The notes under the pieces: model-generated
Told to the model about the DNA's origin: nothing
The model's database searches: none
The model's input: only the letters and a program-made list of their open reading frames with translations
Position numbers and translations under genes: made by a program
From: JAJFKX01 sp965230265
GTDB lineage: Bacteria; Pseudomonadota; Gammaproteobacteria; Xanthomonadales; Wenzhouxiangellaceae
Direction of reading: 5' to 3'
Assembly (NCBI GenBank): GCA_965230265.1
Contig: OZ245999.1
Span: 3,410,001-3,474,000 of the forward strand
Length of the DNA stretch: 64,000 nucleotides
Shown here: positions 36,591 through 47,300 of the stretch, piece after piece
How positions within the stretch are numbered: position 1 is the first letter of the stretch
Layout: each line of letters starts with the position of its first letter

Positions 36591-37004
36591 CCACTGCTGA
36601 ACTTCACTGTGTTTCCAGCCGACGCTATGGCCGCCTAATGATACCCTGGTCGGAAATGTTCCGGCTTTCTCCATGCGCCAAAGGGTGGTTCGGGATAAAC
36701 CTGTCATGTCTATCAATTCCTTGGCTCTGATGATCCGGTCACTATCAGGTACTGACTGATTTGGGGATTTAACCGGGACACTCTGGTCGATGAGATACTG
36801 TAATAGCTGATATCCAATATATCCCACGGTATTATGATCCAGGCGGACGAAAGCGATTTTACCTTGTGTGCGTAGTAAATTGAGTGATTCTATCGGTATC
36901 AGTAGAAACTCAGCCGCCTGTGCCTCAGTAAATGGTTGACACAACGCAATACCCGTATCCTCAGCGACTGGTATAAGTGATTGCAGATGGTCAAGTAGAT
37001 TCAA
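36567..37004 (-). CDS. AlpA/excisionase-like protein with two DNA-binding domains
   Basis: A 145-residue protein. The C-terminal half is a clear AlpA-type winged helix: IRAKELIDMTGLSRTTLWRM followed by GTFPTRVSLGGHSVGW and EVQQWLQSR. The N-terminal half also looks like an excisionase-type helix-turn-helix (FTEAQAAEFLLIPIESLNLL, then QGKIAFVRLD), so this may be a tandem-domain protein, longer than the usual 65-90 residues. It starts with TTG at 37004, supported by AAGGGAAG just upstream; a stop codon lies right before. Probable job: directionality factor or regulator of the integrase, whose gene it overlaps tail to tail. Confidence 0.8.
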   Translation of the reverse strand: MNLLDHLQSLIPVAEDTGIALCQPFTEAQAAEFLLIPIESLNLLRTQGKIAFVRLDHNTVGYIGYQLLQYLIDQSVPVKSPNQSVPDSDRIIRAKELIDMTGLSRTTLWRMEKAGTFPTRVSLGGHSVGWKHSEVQQWLQSRETL

Positions 37005-37091
37005 ATAGACTTCCCTTTCGTTGGAATAACAGGTCAGGCTAATGCTCAGCTAATATCATACTGGATTTTTATCTCATACAGCAGTGAGCTT

Positions 37092-37610
37092 TTAGTTGGC
37101 CATTATATTTTCAATGCGCTTTATGATACGCCAACATTTTTTTAAATCTGGCTGAATTTGATAATCAATAACACCGAGAATCGTATAAAAATTAAAGTAA
37201 ATGCTTTGGCTGCTGGCATCCATGAAATCCAATCGGGGTAATGTCTTGGTTAATTGGCTTATGTCGGTCAGAGCTTTGCTTAGCGCGCTTTGAGCATTGA
37301 TGACGTCAGAGAAGTTGTTTGGGCTATCACGCTGACCATAAGCATAGTCATAAAAGTCCTGGATGGTAACCAGCGCACTATATGTGCTGAGCTGTAAGGT
37401 CTGTATCAGGTCAATGATCTCAGGCAGATCAAGTTGGTTATCTTTGGTAGGGTTAGTGATATAGGCGTTATAAAACCGGACTTGTTGTTCACCAAAGCAC
37501 TGGCAGCAGTAATAGATGTCTTTGATAAAACCTTCTGCTTCTAAAGTCAGGTAGACCAGGGGTGAATCTGGTGCGAGTTTATAGCTTGGTAGTGAGTGTG
37601 ATCCTTTCAT
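37092..37610 (-). CDS. Hypothetical helical protein
   Basis: 172 residues from ATG 37610, or 188 from GTG 37658; neither has a good ribosome site. I recognise no family. The sequence is mostly helical, with cysteines in YYCCQCFGEQQ and a C-terminal KKCWRIIKRIENI. The start codon lies at the edge of a strong inverted-repeat arm (see the pseudoknot entry), so translation may be controlled by leader structure. It lies in the integrase-proximal zone of the island, where regulators are common, but no function is claimed. Confidence 0.55.
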   Translation of the reverse strand: MKGSHSLPSYKLAPDSPLVYLTLEAEGFIKDIYYCCQCFGEQQVRFYNAYITNPTKDNQLDLPEIIDLIQTLQLSTYSALVTIQDFYDYAYGQRDSPNNFSDVINAQSALSKALTDISQLTKTLPRLDFMDASSQSIYFNFYTILGVIDYQIQPDLKKCWRIIKRIENIMAN

Positions 37611-37739
37611 TGAAAAGACGGGATAACTTTGGACCGCTACAGTCCGCGTCCCGGTCACACAACGTGCTAACGAAGACGGCTATCCCGTCGTTTCAACACG
37701 CTGGTAAATTAAATCAATAAGAACACAAACTGTAGCGGT
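37610..37739. other. Interleaved inverted repeats forming a pseudoknot-like layout
   Basis: Arm A (37610-37625, TTGAAAAGACGGGATA) pairs with A' (37681-37696) with one mismatch in 16. Arm B (37633-37643, ACCGCTACAGT) pairs perfectly with B' (37729-37739). The order is A-B-A'-B', so the helices interlock. On the minus strand this would be the leader of the hypothetical gene, with arm A ending right at its ATG. It could also be a DNA-level recombination or control site. Confidence 0.6.
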
Positions 37740-37892
37740 AATCGGATATTAATCGCGCGTTCTGAAAAAGCAATGGGGTTTATGGGGAAAGTCTTACCTA
37801 GAACGGACGATGATATACTTGCGTGAGGTGGCAACGATTCACCCTTGTCATTGTTACTTAGCGGGTCCCACCTTGGCCCTGCGAACTCTTTT

Positions 37893-37916
37893 GGCCCGGT
37901 ACTTGCCGGGCCTTTT
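37893..37916 (+). terminator. Strong Rho-independent terminator
   Basis: GGCCCGG and CCGGGCC around TACTTG, followed by TTTT. No gene on the plus strand ends just before it, so it may end an unannotated short transcript or insulate the region. Confidence 0.7.
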
Positions 37917-38141
37917 AATTACTCGCTTTTGTTTTACACGATTCTCGGTGTTATCTATCTGCAGATGGATAAGGCATTTATTTTTATCGCAATACTTCAG
38001 TTTAACTATCAAGCCTTGTTCTTGAATCTGAGTTACTGGATAGATCAATGGATGGCCGGTTAAACATCATGGGCTCTAATCTGCTTGTAAGAAAATCCCC
38101 CGATTGTTTGTAAGAAATCGACTCGATGGCCTGTTTTGCTA

Positions 38142-38171
38142 TTGCATAGATTGATACAACTATTGTTTAAT
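38142..38171 (+). promoter_or_regulatory. Possible promoter of the giant toxin gene
   Basis: -35-like TTGCAT (38142-38147), 18-base spacer, -10-like TTTAAT (38166-38171). It is upstream of a terminator hairpin, which would make the giant gene subject to read-through control. Other AT-rich placements are possible. Confidence 0.3.
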
Positions 38172-38229
38172 CTTCTCAGACACTAAGAACCCCACGTTCG
38201 TATAACAATAAAGTCAACAAGGCACGTAT

Positions 38230-38256
38230 GCCTGCGGAGGAGTCTGCAGGCTTTTT
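38230..38256 (+). terminator. Terminator or attenuator upstream of the giant gene
   Basis: GCCTGC and GCAGGC around a 10-base loop, followed by five T. It ends about 60 bases before the start of the giant gene and points towards it. Confidence 0.65.
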
Positions 38257-38318
38257 AATTGGCTGGCGAGGTGGCATGGATTTGCGTATCAGTGTCGGTG
38301 TTAGAGGTACGTACGCAT

Positions 38319-41300
38319 ATGTCCATTATGGTTCGTCTGGCAGTCATCACTGCTGCTGTTTTGTTTTTCAGTAATATCGCTATTGCGCAATTTCTCCCCG
38401 AAGATCAAATTCCCTTAGAGGTTCAGAATCAGATTATTGCTGATGTGATTGCCGAGCACGGCCATCTGGATATGGCTGCACTGGAAGCAGCATTCAGGGA
38501 CTGGCTGCTGTCGCAGCCATTGCCGGATGCCGATGGGGTGATGCTGGATGCAGGCACCTGCAGCGACTGCAGTCCACCGACCGAGGGGCAGGATTTACAG
38601 TTTCCATCGGTGCGTGATGTAGAGATCGTCACACGGGAAGGGCGTATCCGTCCCAGCTTCAAGGTCAAATGGCGCCGGCCGGTACGTTTGCCGCGCGAGA
38701 TTCGTGACCTGTATGAGCTGGACAGCTACGAGGTCTTTTTGACCCGTGATGACGGGGTGTTTGAACATCACCAGGTCATCAAGGAACTCAGAGCCGATGG
38801 TACTGAACGTTTGCCACGGCGTATTCGATTCCGTCGTCGTGATCCGGGGGTGTACACGGTACATGTGCGGCCGGTGTATGTGGAAGTAGAGCAGACCGAG
38901 TCGGCATCGAGTGGTGCAACCAGTGGTCCAGTATCAGGTTCTGCGCTGGCAGGCAGTACAGAAAAAACCAGTAGCCCGGCCACCCGCGGAGGTTTTAATA
39001 CCGGCAGCGGCCCATGGGGTGGGGGTGGCCCAGCGACATTAAGCCCTGACAGCACGGTTGATGAAGTCTTCGAAGTGGCTTCGACCAATACCAACCCTGC
39101 ACTGTATGACTGTATTGTCGATACGCCAGGTTATGATGGTTCCACCCAGGTTGGCCAGATATCAACGCTGGATTGTTCTAATCACAGCCCGGCGATCACC
39201 AGTATTGCCGAGTTCGAGCATTTCAGTGGTCTAGCAGTTCTGGATTTAGAAAATAACAATGTCAATGATTTGACGGGTTTGGCGGGCCCAGAGGCTTTGT
39301 TATCACTGAACCTGAGTAACAACGACAATATCCCGGTCAATGGCACCTTTGGCGTGGTCGGCTTTGAGCTGTTGGCCAGTCTGGATTCCATCACTCATTT
39401 GTATTTGAATGACCTGCCGCTGAAAAACATACCCGGACTGAACAATACCGCCAATTACATCACCGTTTCGCTACGCAACAACGATTTAAGCAGCGGCCTG
39501 CCACCTGTTTGCCCAGCGGCACCACCCACCGGTGACAGTGAGCGGGTACAAATGGCCTTTATGGATGTTTCCGGCAATGGTCTGCAGGATACCGGTACCC
39601 GGCATATTGCACCGTATATCATTGGTACGCTGGTGGCCGAAGATAATGCGTTCGAGAATATCGAGCCCAGTAACTGCAATACCCTGGCACGTGTCAGTAA
39701 TTTGCATATTTCAGGCAATACTTTCCCCAACAACAACCTTGGTGCCAATTTCGATTTATCCAACTATCAATTTGATTGGTTCAGCATGCGCAACACCGGC
39801 GCGGGTCAATTAACCCGGCTGTTGCCTGAGGTCTGTGCTTCTATCGACTTGTCTGATAATCACCTGGCACTGCAATTGACAGGTGGAAGTCTGGATTTAC
39901 CCAATGCCGCTCCTTATCAACTCGACTTATCCGGCAATATCGGTATGCAGTGTATCGATGTTGATGAACTCAGTAACTGGTATTCGGCGAATGTTGGCAC
40001 TGGTTGCACGGTTCCATTGGAATTGCCTTTTTTACTGGATTTACCGACTTCATGCCATCCCAGTGCCCCTGCAGGCTTAACGGTTGCTTTGACCAGGCTG
40101 AATGAAACACAGGCAACTTATCAGGCCACCTGGCAACCAGCGCCCGCGCATTGGGGGGTAACCCATTACCGGGTTGAATACGGCACTTCACCACTATCGA
40201 TCAATCAATCCGAATTGGTGCCAGCTTCAAGCAATGGACAGGCAACACTTGAGCTTACTGCGCCGACAAGTGGTCAGTTTCACTTTTTCAGAATACGCAG
40301 TTGCACCAGCGCCAACAGCAATGATTGTTCTGAGCCCAGTACGCCGTCAATAAATGCCGAGTATCCGTTACTGGCGCCACAGGATCTTGAAGCAACGGTT
40401 TTTGGTCCAACGACCACTTTGAACTGGTCGTATCCGCCTGTACCACCTGGCAATACACCACCGGTTGATTATGTCATCAGTCCGGTATTTGCGGTGACCG
40501 GAGCACCGGATGAAATTGTTGTTGAGAACGATACCAGTTATCCCTTTTTCAGTAGCGATATCGCCCAATACCCAGGTGGAGCGATTCAAGTGGCCGCTTG
40601 TTTGAATGTGAACAGTACTGATCGAGAATGTGGGCCGTCGACAAGACTGTCGGTATTACCACCACCGGATGTTGATCCCACCATTGCGGTACCAGCCAAC
40701 CTGGCTCTGAGTGGCAGCATTAACCAGCACCAGCTGACCTGGAATGCAGTGGCCGATGATCGGGTGGATTATTACCTGGTTGAAGATCAGGTCGCGCAGA
40801 CAGCCTATGCGGTTGAAGAAAACCATATCGATCTGCGGCGTTTTAAATATCAAAATGGCATGCTGGACTTTTCGGTCAGAGCCTGTCAGCGCAATCGCGA
40901 CACCGGTGATCTTTGTTCCAATACCAACACAGTCAGCGCCAGCGGTTTTAATCCCAGCTTCAATCTGGGCACACCAATCGGTTTATGCTTTTTCGAAGAA
41001 GACCCCAACAATAATCCAGCCAATCAGTATTACCTCAGATGGGAATACAACAGCAATGACCGTAATCTTCCGGATAACTTTGTCATCACTGATGTCAATG
41101 TATCGATGTTGCCGAACATTGTGCTGGATGGCACAGTTGATTTTGGGCAGGCGCAATACGATAACGGAACCTGGTATTGGGTGTCGGGTCAACTGGACTC
41201 TAACGCCAGTGAAAATGGGGATGATTATTTCAGTATCCATGCACGCATCAATCCAGGGCATACAGGTACATCAATCAACATTTCGCCCAGAGTTTTTAAT

Positions 41301-44300
41301 GCGAATACAGAGCAAGAGGAATGGAACGAGTCGGTTCGCTGTGCAGAAACGCCACCCATTCCCCAGGAAAATCCGGTGCGCACCATTGGCGGGCCCGGCG
41401 ACTTAAACCCCGGTCATTGGGGGCAGGATCCTGAACGCAAAGGCAATGGTTGGCGTTTTTACTGGGCCAGTGAGCTGCGTTATGACGATGATCGCGATGC
41501 CTATCGCATCACTTATGATTTGATTGGTTTTTGGTATACCTATCGCTGGTTAACCGATGCCAGTGGCAATAATGGTCAATGGTCACCGGTGTGGTACTTC
41601 TCGCGGATGATACTGAATGATCGTGATATGACCGATGGTGCGTTTTATCAGGGTGAATTAATTTACCCACACAAAAATGCCCCGGATGAAAATGTCGGCT
41701 CGGTGCAGGTGTATTTTAATGATTCAAATATCGAGAATGTGCCCTTGCCTTGCGGTGACCCTGATCCTACAAACTGTGATCCTAGTGCGGACAACCAAAA
41801 TATCTGGATTGAGATTCATCTGGACCATGATGATGGCATGGCCACCAACTTTGGCCACCAACTGAATGATACTGCGATCAGTCACCCGGATATCTACAAC
41901 AATCCGGTCAACCGTCATGATCATTACAGCGGTGTATGGACCGAAGGTGAATTGTTTGACCAGAACGGTGAAATCCTCACCCTGGCCAATAATGATTTCT
42001 TCCTGGTCGAATGGATTGAAAAAGAACTGCATTCGATGGGGCTGAATTTCTTTGACAGTGACGATGATCCGGTGTGGTCGATTTCCACGGTATGTGAAAA
42101 CGGCGTGGATACAGACTCTTGCACAGGGGTGTCACCACAAAGTTACGATACCTGGCAGTGGCGTAATGATGACTTTGGGATTATTTTCCCCGGTAATAAC
42201 CCCACCGCTGAAGTGCCACCGAGCTGGGGTGAAGTCAGTGATCATCGCCAGATTATTACCGGTGCTGCCGGACGGGTGTATGCCAATACCGATAGCAGTA
42301 ATCGAGGCCTGGATTTACGTCAGGGCCAGTTCTGTGCCGATCTCGGCCCGGTTCAGTTTGGTCATCGTTCTGCCAGTCTGCAAAGTGGTAATGGGTCATG
42401 CAGTACGATTAACGATGCCACCACTGTGATCGACAAAGTCGCCAGCATTCACGATATCCGTTTTAGCATTGGCGAGGATGAACAATCCACCGAATGTGAA
42501 ATCAGTGATGGCAACCCCAGTTGCAGCATCTTGTTGGACTGGTCGACCGAAGACTACTTCCCCACCAGCCAGCCGTTTTATCGCAAAGACGGGATTATAT
42601 TCGGACACTTATCCGATATCTGTACGGCCCAACAGGTCCCACCAGTGATCAATGGTGAAGCGCCTTTTGTCGTGGCCGGTTATCCTTGTGACATCAACCA
42701 GCCCGGGGCGTATGAGTTTGTACTGGTCAGTCGCACTGAGCTAAATGGTAACAACGGTGTTATCGTGGCAACCGATAACAATGGTCTTCCAGAAGGGGCG
42801 GAGATTGCGGTTTCGCGTACGTTGACTGTTTCCTGCCCTCAAACCGATCAGTGCCCGAATGGCGTTGGGGTTAGTGATATACCTGATACGGCATTGACTG
42901 CTCCCAATGTACATACCATTGCCAACGCTGGTAGTGAGCATAATGCTCAAATCGGTGCGCTCGCTGGTGAGGCCGGTGTCAGCGGTGGTGCGGCCACTTA
43001 TTCGGTGCCTATTAATATTCCACCGGGTCGTCAAGGCATGCAGCCAGCCGTAAGCTTGAGCTACAACAGCCGTGCTGGTAATGGCACGCTGGGTATGGGC
43101 TGGTCATTGTCGGCTGGCAGTTCCATCAGTCGCTGTCCCTCCACCATCGCTCAGGATGGCTTTACCAAGGGCGTGACCTATGGTGCCACTGACCGGTTGT
43201 GTCTGGATGGCCAGCGCTTAATCAAGGTCGGCGGCAGTGGCGCTCTGACTGACTACTGGACCAGCGGATCACAATACCGGACAGAAATCGACAGTTTCGC
43301 TTTGGTCACCCTCAATGGTGTCAGTGGTGCCCAGTCCAATGGGTGTAGCAACACCTTTACAGTGCGTGGTAAAGACAATATTGAGCGCACTTATGGTTCT
43401 GATACTGATCCAGCAGCTACAGTCAGTCCTGATCCCGTAGCCGGAGGCGGTGGTTGTGCGGTGGTCAACAGTTGGTTGCTGAGTAAACAACAAGACCCTG
43501 CAGGCAATGACATTCGTTATGAATATGATGATATGAGCAATGGTGAGCATTTGCTGAGGACCATCCGTTATACCGGTGATGCATCAGGTGCGGGCAATCG
43601 CCGGGTGGTGTTCAATTATGTGACCCGGCCAGTGAATGATCAAAGCACCTCGTTTTTGGGTGGCTACCGCACCCGTCAAACCCAGCGGTTAAACAATGTC
43701 CAAACCTTTGTGGGCAATGAGCAGGTTCGTCAGTACAACCTGATTTATCGTTCCAGCACCGGGACTTCACGCTCACTGCTGGAAACCATTGAAGAATGTG
43801 CCTATGACAATGGCAGCCAGGCCGCCTGCCTGACACCGACCACGTTCGAGTGGGGTGATGGCATGGCACAGTTTAGCTGGGAGAAGATTCATACCACCCG
43901 TGATGAGATGGTTGGCCCCGAACCATTGATTGATTCGGATCCACTGGTGGTCACCAATACCGGTATCGGTGGTGCTCCACAAGCCAATATCGGCCGGTTG
44001 GAGCAGCTCAGGGATTTTGATGGTGATGGCAGCCGTGAGTTGTTGTTCCGTGAAGCCGGCAGTCTCACCGACAATACCATCGTATCCATCGATGCCGAAG
44101 GCAAAGAGCGCTGGCGAGCCAGTACTGCAATAAACTGTACCGCGCAAGGCGATATGCACAGCGGATCAGGCCATTTTGATATGGGTGATAGTGCATCTGA
44201 TGAACAGTTACTGACTCACTATACTGCGGTGCTGATCGACTATATTGACACGGTGGACATTGCCGGGCGAATAACCGATCAGGACCCGCAAAGAACCACA

Positions 44301-47300
44301 CCGCCAAGCCAGGCAGAAGTCGATGCCTACAGGCAACAGCTTGAGCAAAACCTGATCCAGCAATTGGAAGAAAACATAGATAGCCTGCAAGCTTTGGAGC
44401 GTGAACGCCCATTTGTCGACTTCAACTACGATGGCATCAGCGATCTTCTTGGTTCAGTGCCAGATCCGAACCCACCCCAAAATAACCTTGAGCAACGGAT
44501 CGTTAGTATTGCGCTTGGACGACCGGCTATGGCTGATAATGGCTGCTTTGATCAGCAATTTGAGATGTTGTTGACGGATATTCCTGTCAGTGAAGATAGC
44601 TTTCCTGGGCAAAGGTTCACAAGCTGGTTGAATGATATTGATGGCGATGGTGATTTTGATTTCATCCGACAAATAAGAGTCATGCAGACATTAGACGGGG
44701 TGGACTATACAAGAACAGGTTTGCAGCTATGGGAAAATATGGGTGTGAATACCGATGGCACCCTGGATTTTGAGCCGCACACCGGTGCTCTGCAGATTCA
44801 TCCCGATCAAGGGCTTGATACGAATACACCAGGAATGATCTATATATGGCCGATTAATATCACCATTGAAACAGTGATCGGTGATCTGCTTCGGCCTGAG
44901 AGTGCGCGCGGTATTGAGTTTACCGATATCAATGGCGATGGATTGTCGGATATCGTGATCAACAGTGAAATTGTTGATTTTATCTATGACTATGAAGTAC
45001 CCAATATCAATGGTCCTGTGAGCGTCATGGCGTTTATCCAGACCGGCTTTAACAATGCCAATGTGCGGGTATTGTTGAATCAAGCCAGCGAGGCCGGTAC
45101 ACCTGCTTACCAGTTGCTGGAGCTATCAGATGAAACCGTCCCTGAAACCAATGACCCTTATGCACGCGGTACTGCCAGTCTGGGTCTATTGAGTGATCCG
45201 CGCCAGACCTACTACCTGCCGATGGATGTCAATGCCGATGGCTTGCGTGATTATCTGCTGGTGCCCAACCAGAGACTGACGGACCTCGACCCGGACGATG
45301 ATGATCATCTTGATCTGGAATGGTATGTGCAGATCAATCAGGGCCAGGGTGCCGGTATGGCAATCTTTGATAGCCCGATGCAGCTGACATTGCCTGGCAA
45401 TATTGGCCAGTCCATGCGATTGAACAATCCGGCCTCGCCCAACCCAATGAATGTGCCGGATTTTGCCAGCCTGATCAAACCGGTGGACTGGGACAATGAC
45501 GGTCAGACAGAACTGATGATTCCACGCCGTGTGACCCGGCCAGTGTGTGCAACGCGACTGCATAGTGTTACAGCCAGCCCTGGCAGTCCTAATAATAACC
45601 CTGCGTATGGCAACTATTGTCCTAACCATCTGGATGGTACTGGTCCGCTGAATGGTGTCGGAAGCTTAAACAGTACAACCGAAGACAGTACTGGCTTTGC
45701 TCTTATAAGCGGTAACCCGCATAGCGCCGGTTTGGGCTTTCGTGATCGCAGTACCTATGCGATGGGCATTATCGAGTTTGATATGAACAATGCAGACGAT
45801 GTCACCATGCGGATGATCGATGATCCGAATCTGGGTTTGACCGCCACCGTGCTGAGCGTGGCCGATGATGGTCTGGGCGATGGCATCACCGATTTGTTGA
45901 CCATTCATGGCTGTGAGGAAGTGCTTCCTGCTCCTGGTGATCCGCCTCCACTCAGTGACGGCGCTTATTTGGGAACAAGTTGTTATAACGATCCATTGGG
46001 CTATACCGATCAAACTTACCGTGACTGGTTCCTGGGTTTTGGCTTTGATCTGATTGATGATGCAGGGGCGAATGACCCCATTACCCGCGGCTATTACATC
46101 ACCCGCAATACCGCACCGCGCGATCAGGTTCTGGATCTGATGCTCAGCGCCACCGATGGTTTTGAAAACCGCTCGGACTGGTCCTATGCGCCGTTGTCAT
46201 CCAATCCGCCACAGCGTGATGCGGAAACCGACATTCCACTGTATGTGATGCCCAATCGCAATGATGACAATGATTACCTGAGTGGGTTTGATGTGGGTTA
46301 TTTCTACTTTGCTTCATCCATGTATGTGGTCAGCCAGTTTAATCAGAGCAATGGCATTGATTGTGACTTGCCGGGTGATGATTGTATGGACAGCGTTAAG
46401 CTGCGTAACAGCACATACTACGGCTATGAAGAAGCGGTTTATAACGGCCTGGGGCGTGGCTTCCAGGGTTTCCGCAAGATTGTCAGTGAACAGATAGTGG
46501 CCAATCCCGATAATCTACTGGTGACCGATAACCCGGCCAATAACCTGCGCACCGTCTCGGTATTCCACCAGATATTCCCGCTGGCCGGGCGTCTGGAAGC
46601 GAGCTATACCCAGCTGGCCAGCATTGGCTATGAATCGATGAATGACCGTGCCGCAGATGGCAGCTTTATTATGCCGGTTAATACGTTAAACAGCGGGACC
46701 TATGACTGGGGTTGTCGTATCGGTGCCGGTGATATTAATGGACCGGGTCAAATCAGGGCGTTATGTGATATCACCAATGCCAACGGTATTGATGGAGCCA
46801 CTGCCCAGGTGACTGGCGGCGCAACGGGTATTTTCCACCCGGTGATGAGCTATAGCAACAGCGAGCAAAAAGAAATCGGCACCTCGGGTATCGCAGGCGC
46901 CTTGTACGCCAGCAGCGAACAGACCGACCGTAGCTACGATGGTTACGGCAATATGTTAGCGGGTACCACCATCAGTGATAATTTTTCGGCTGGTGTGAGC
47001 GTGCTGAAACATACCCAAACGGTCACCAGTACTTATGCGGCCCCTGATATCAATGGTTGGTGGATAAACCGTGTAGAGTCTAACTTAACGACTGTCAGCA
47101 ATATCTATGCCGGTGTTCATAATCCACCGATTGGTTTAACTGGCAACAGTCGTACGACCACTAACCTGTATGCCTATGACATTGGTGGTGGAAATCCACG
47201 TAAGCCTACGTGTGAACAAGTGGTCGATGGCAATGCGATCAGTCAAAGCTGTGGTGATACCAGTGGCATATGGCAACGAACCAGCACCGATTATGGCCAG

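Larger units (their letters stand above)
37740..38318. other. Gene-free stretch with two terminators
   Basis: No convincing gene is seen; short frames here lack ribosome sites and overlap a terminator hairpin. The stretch holds two hairpins, listed separately, and a repeated TTGTAAGAAATC-like motif near 38090 and 38107. Confidence 0.5.

Noticed and set aside
37810..38063. Short plus-strand reading frames upstream of the giant gene
   Set aside because: They overlap a strong terminator hairpin, lack ribosome sites and show no coding character.
43773..44412. Long minus-strand frames inside the giant toxin gene
   Set aside because: They are complements of the repetitive coding sequence, with no ribosome sites or recognisable products.
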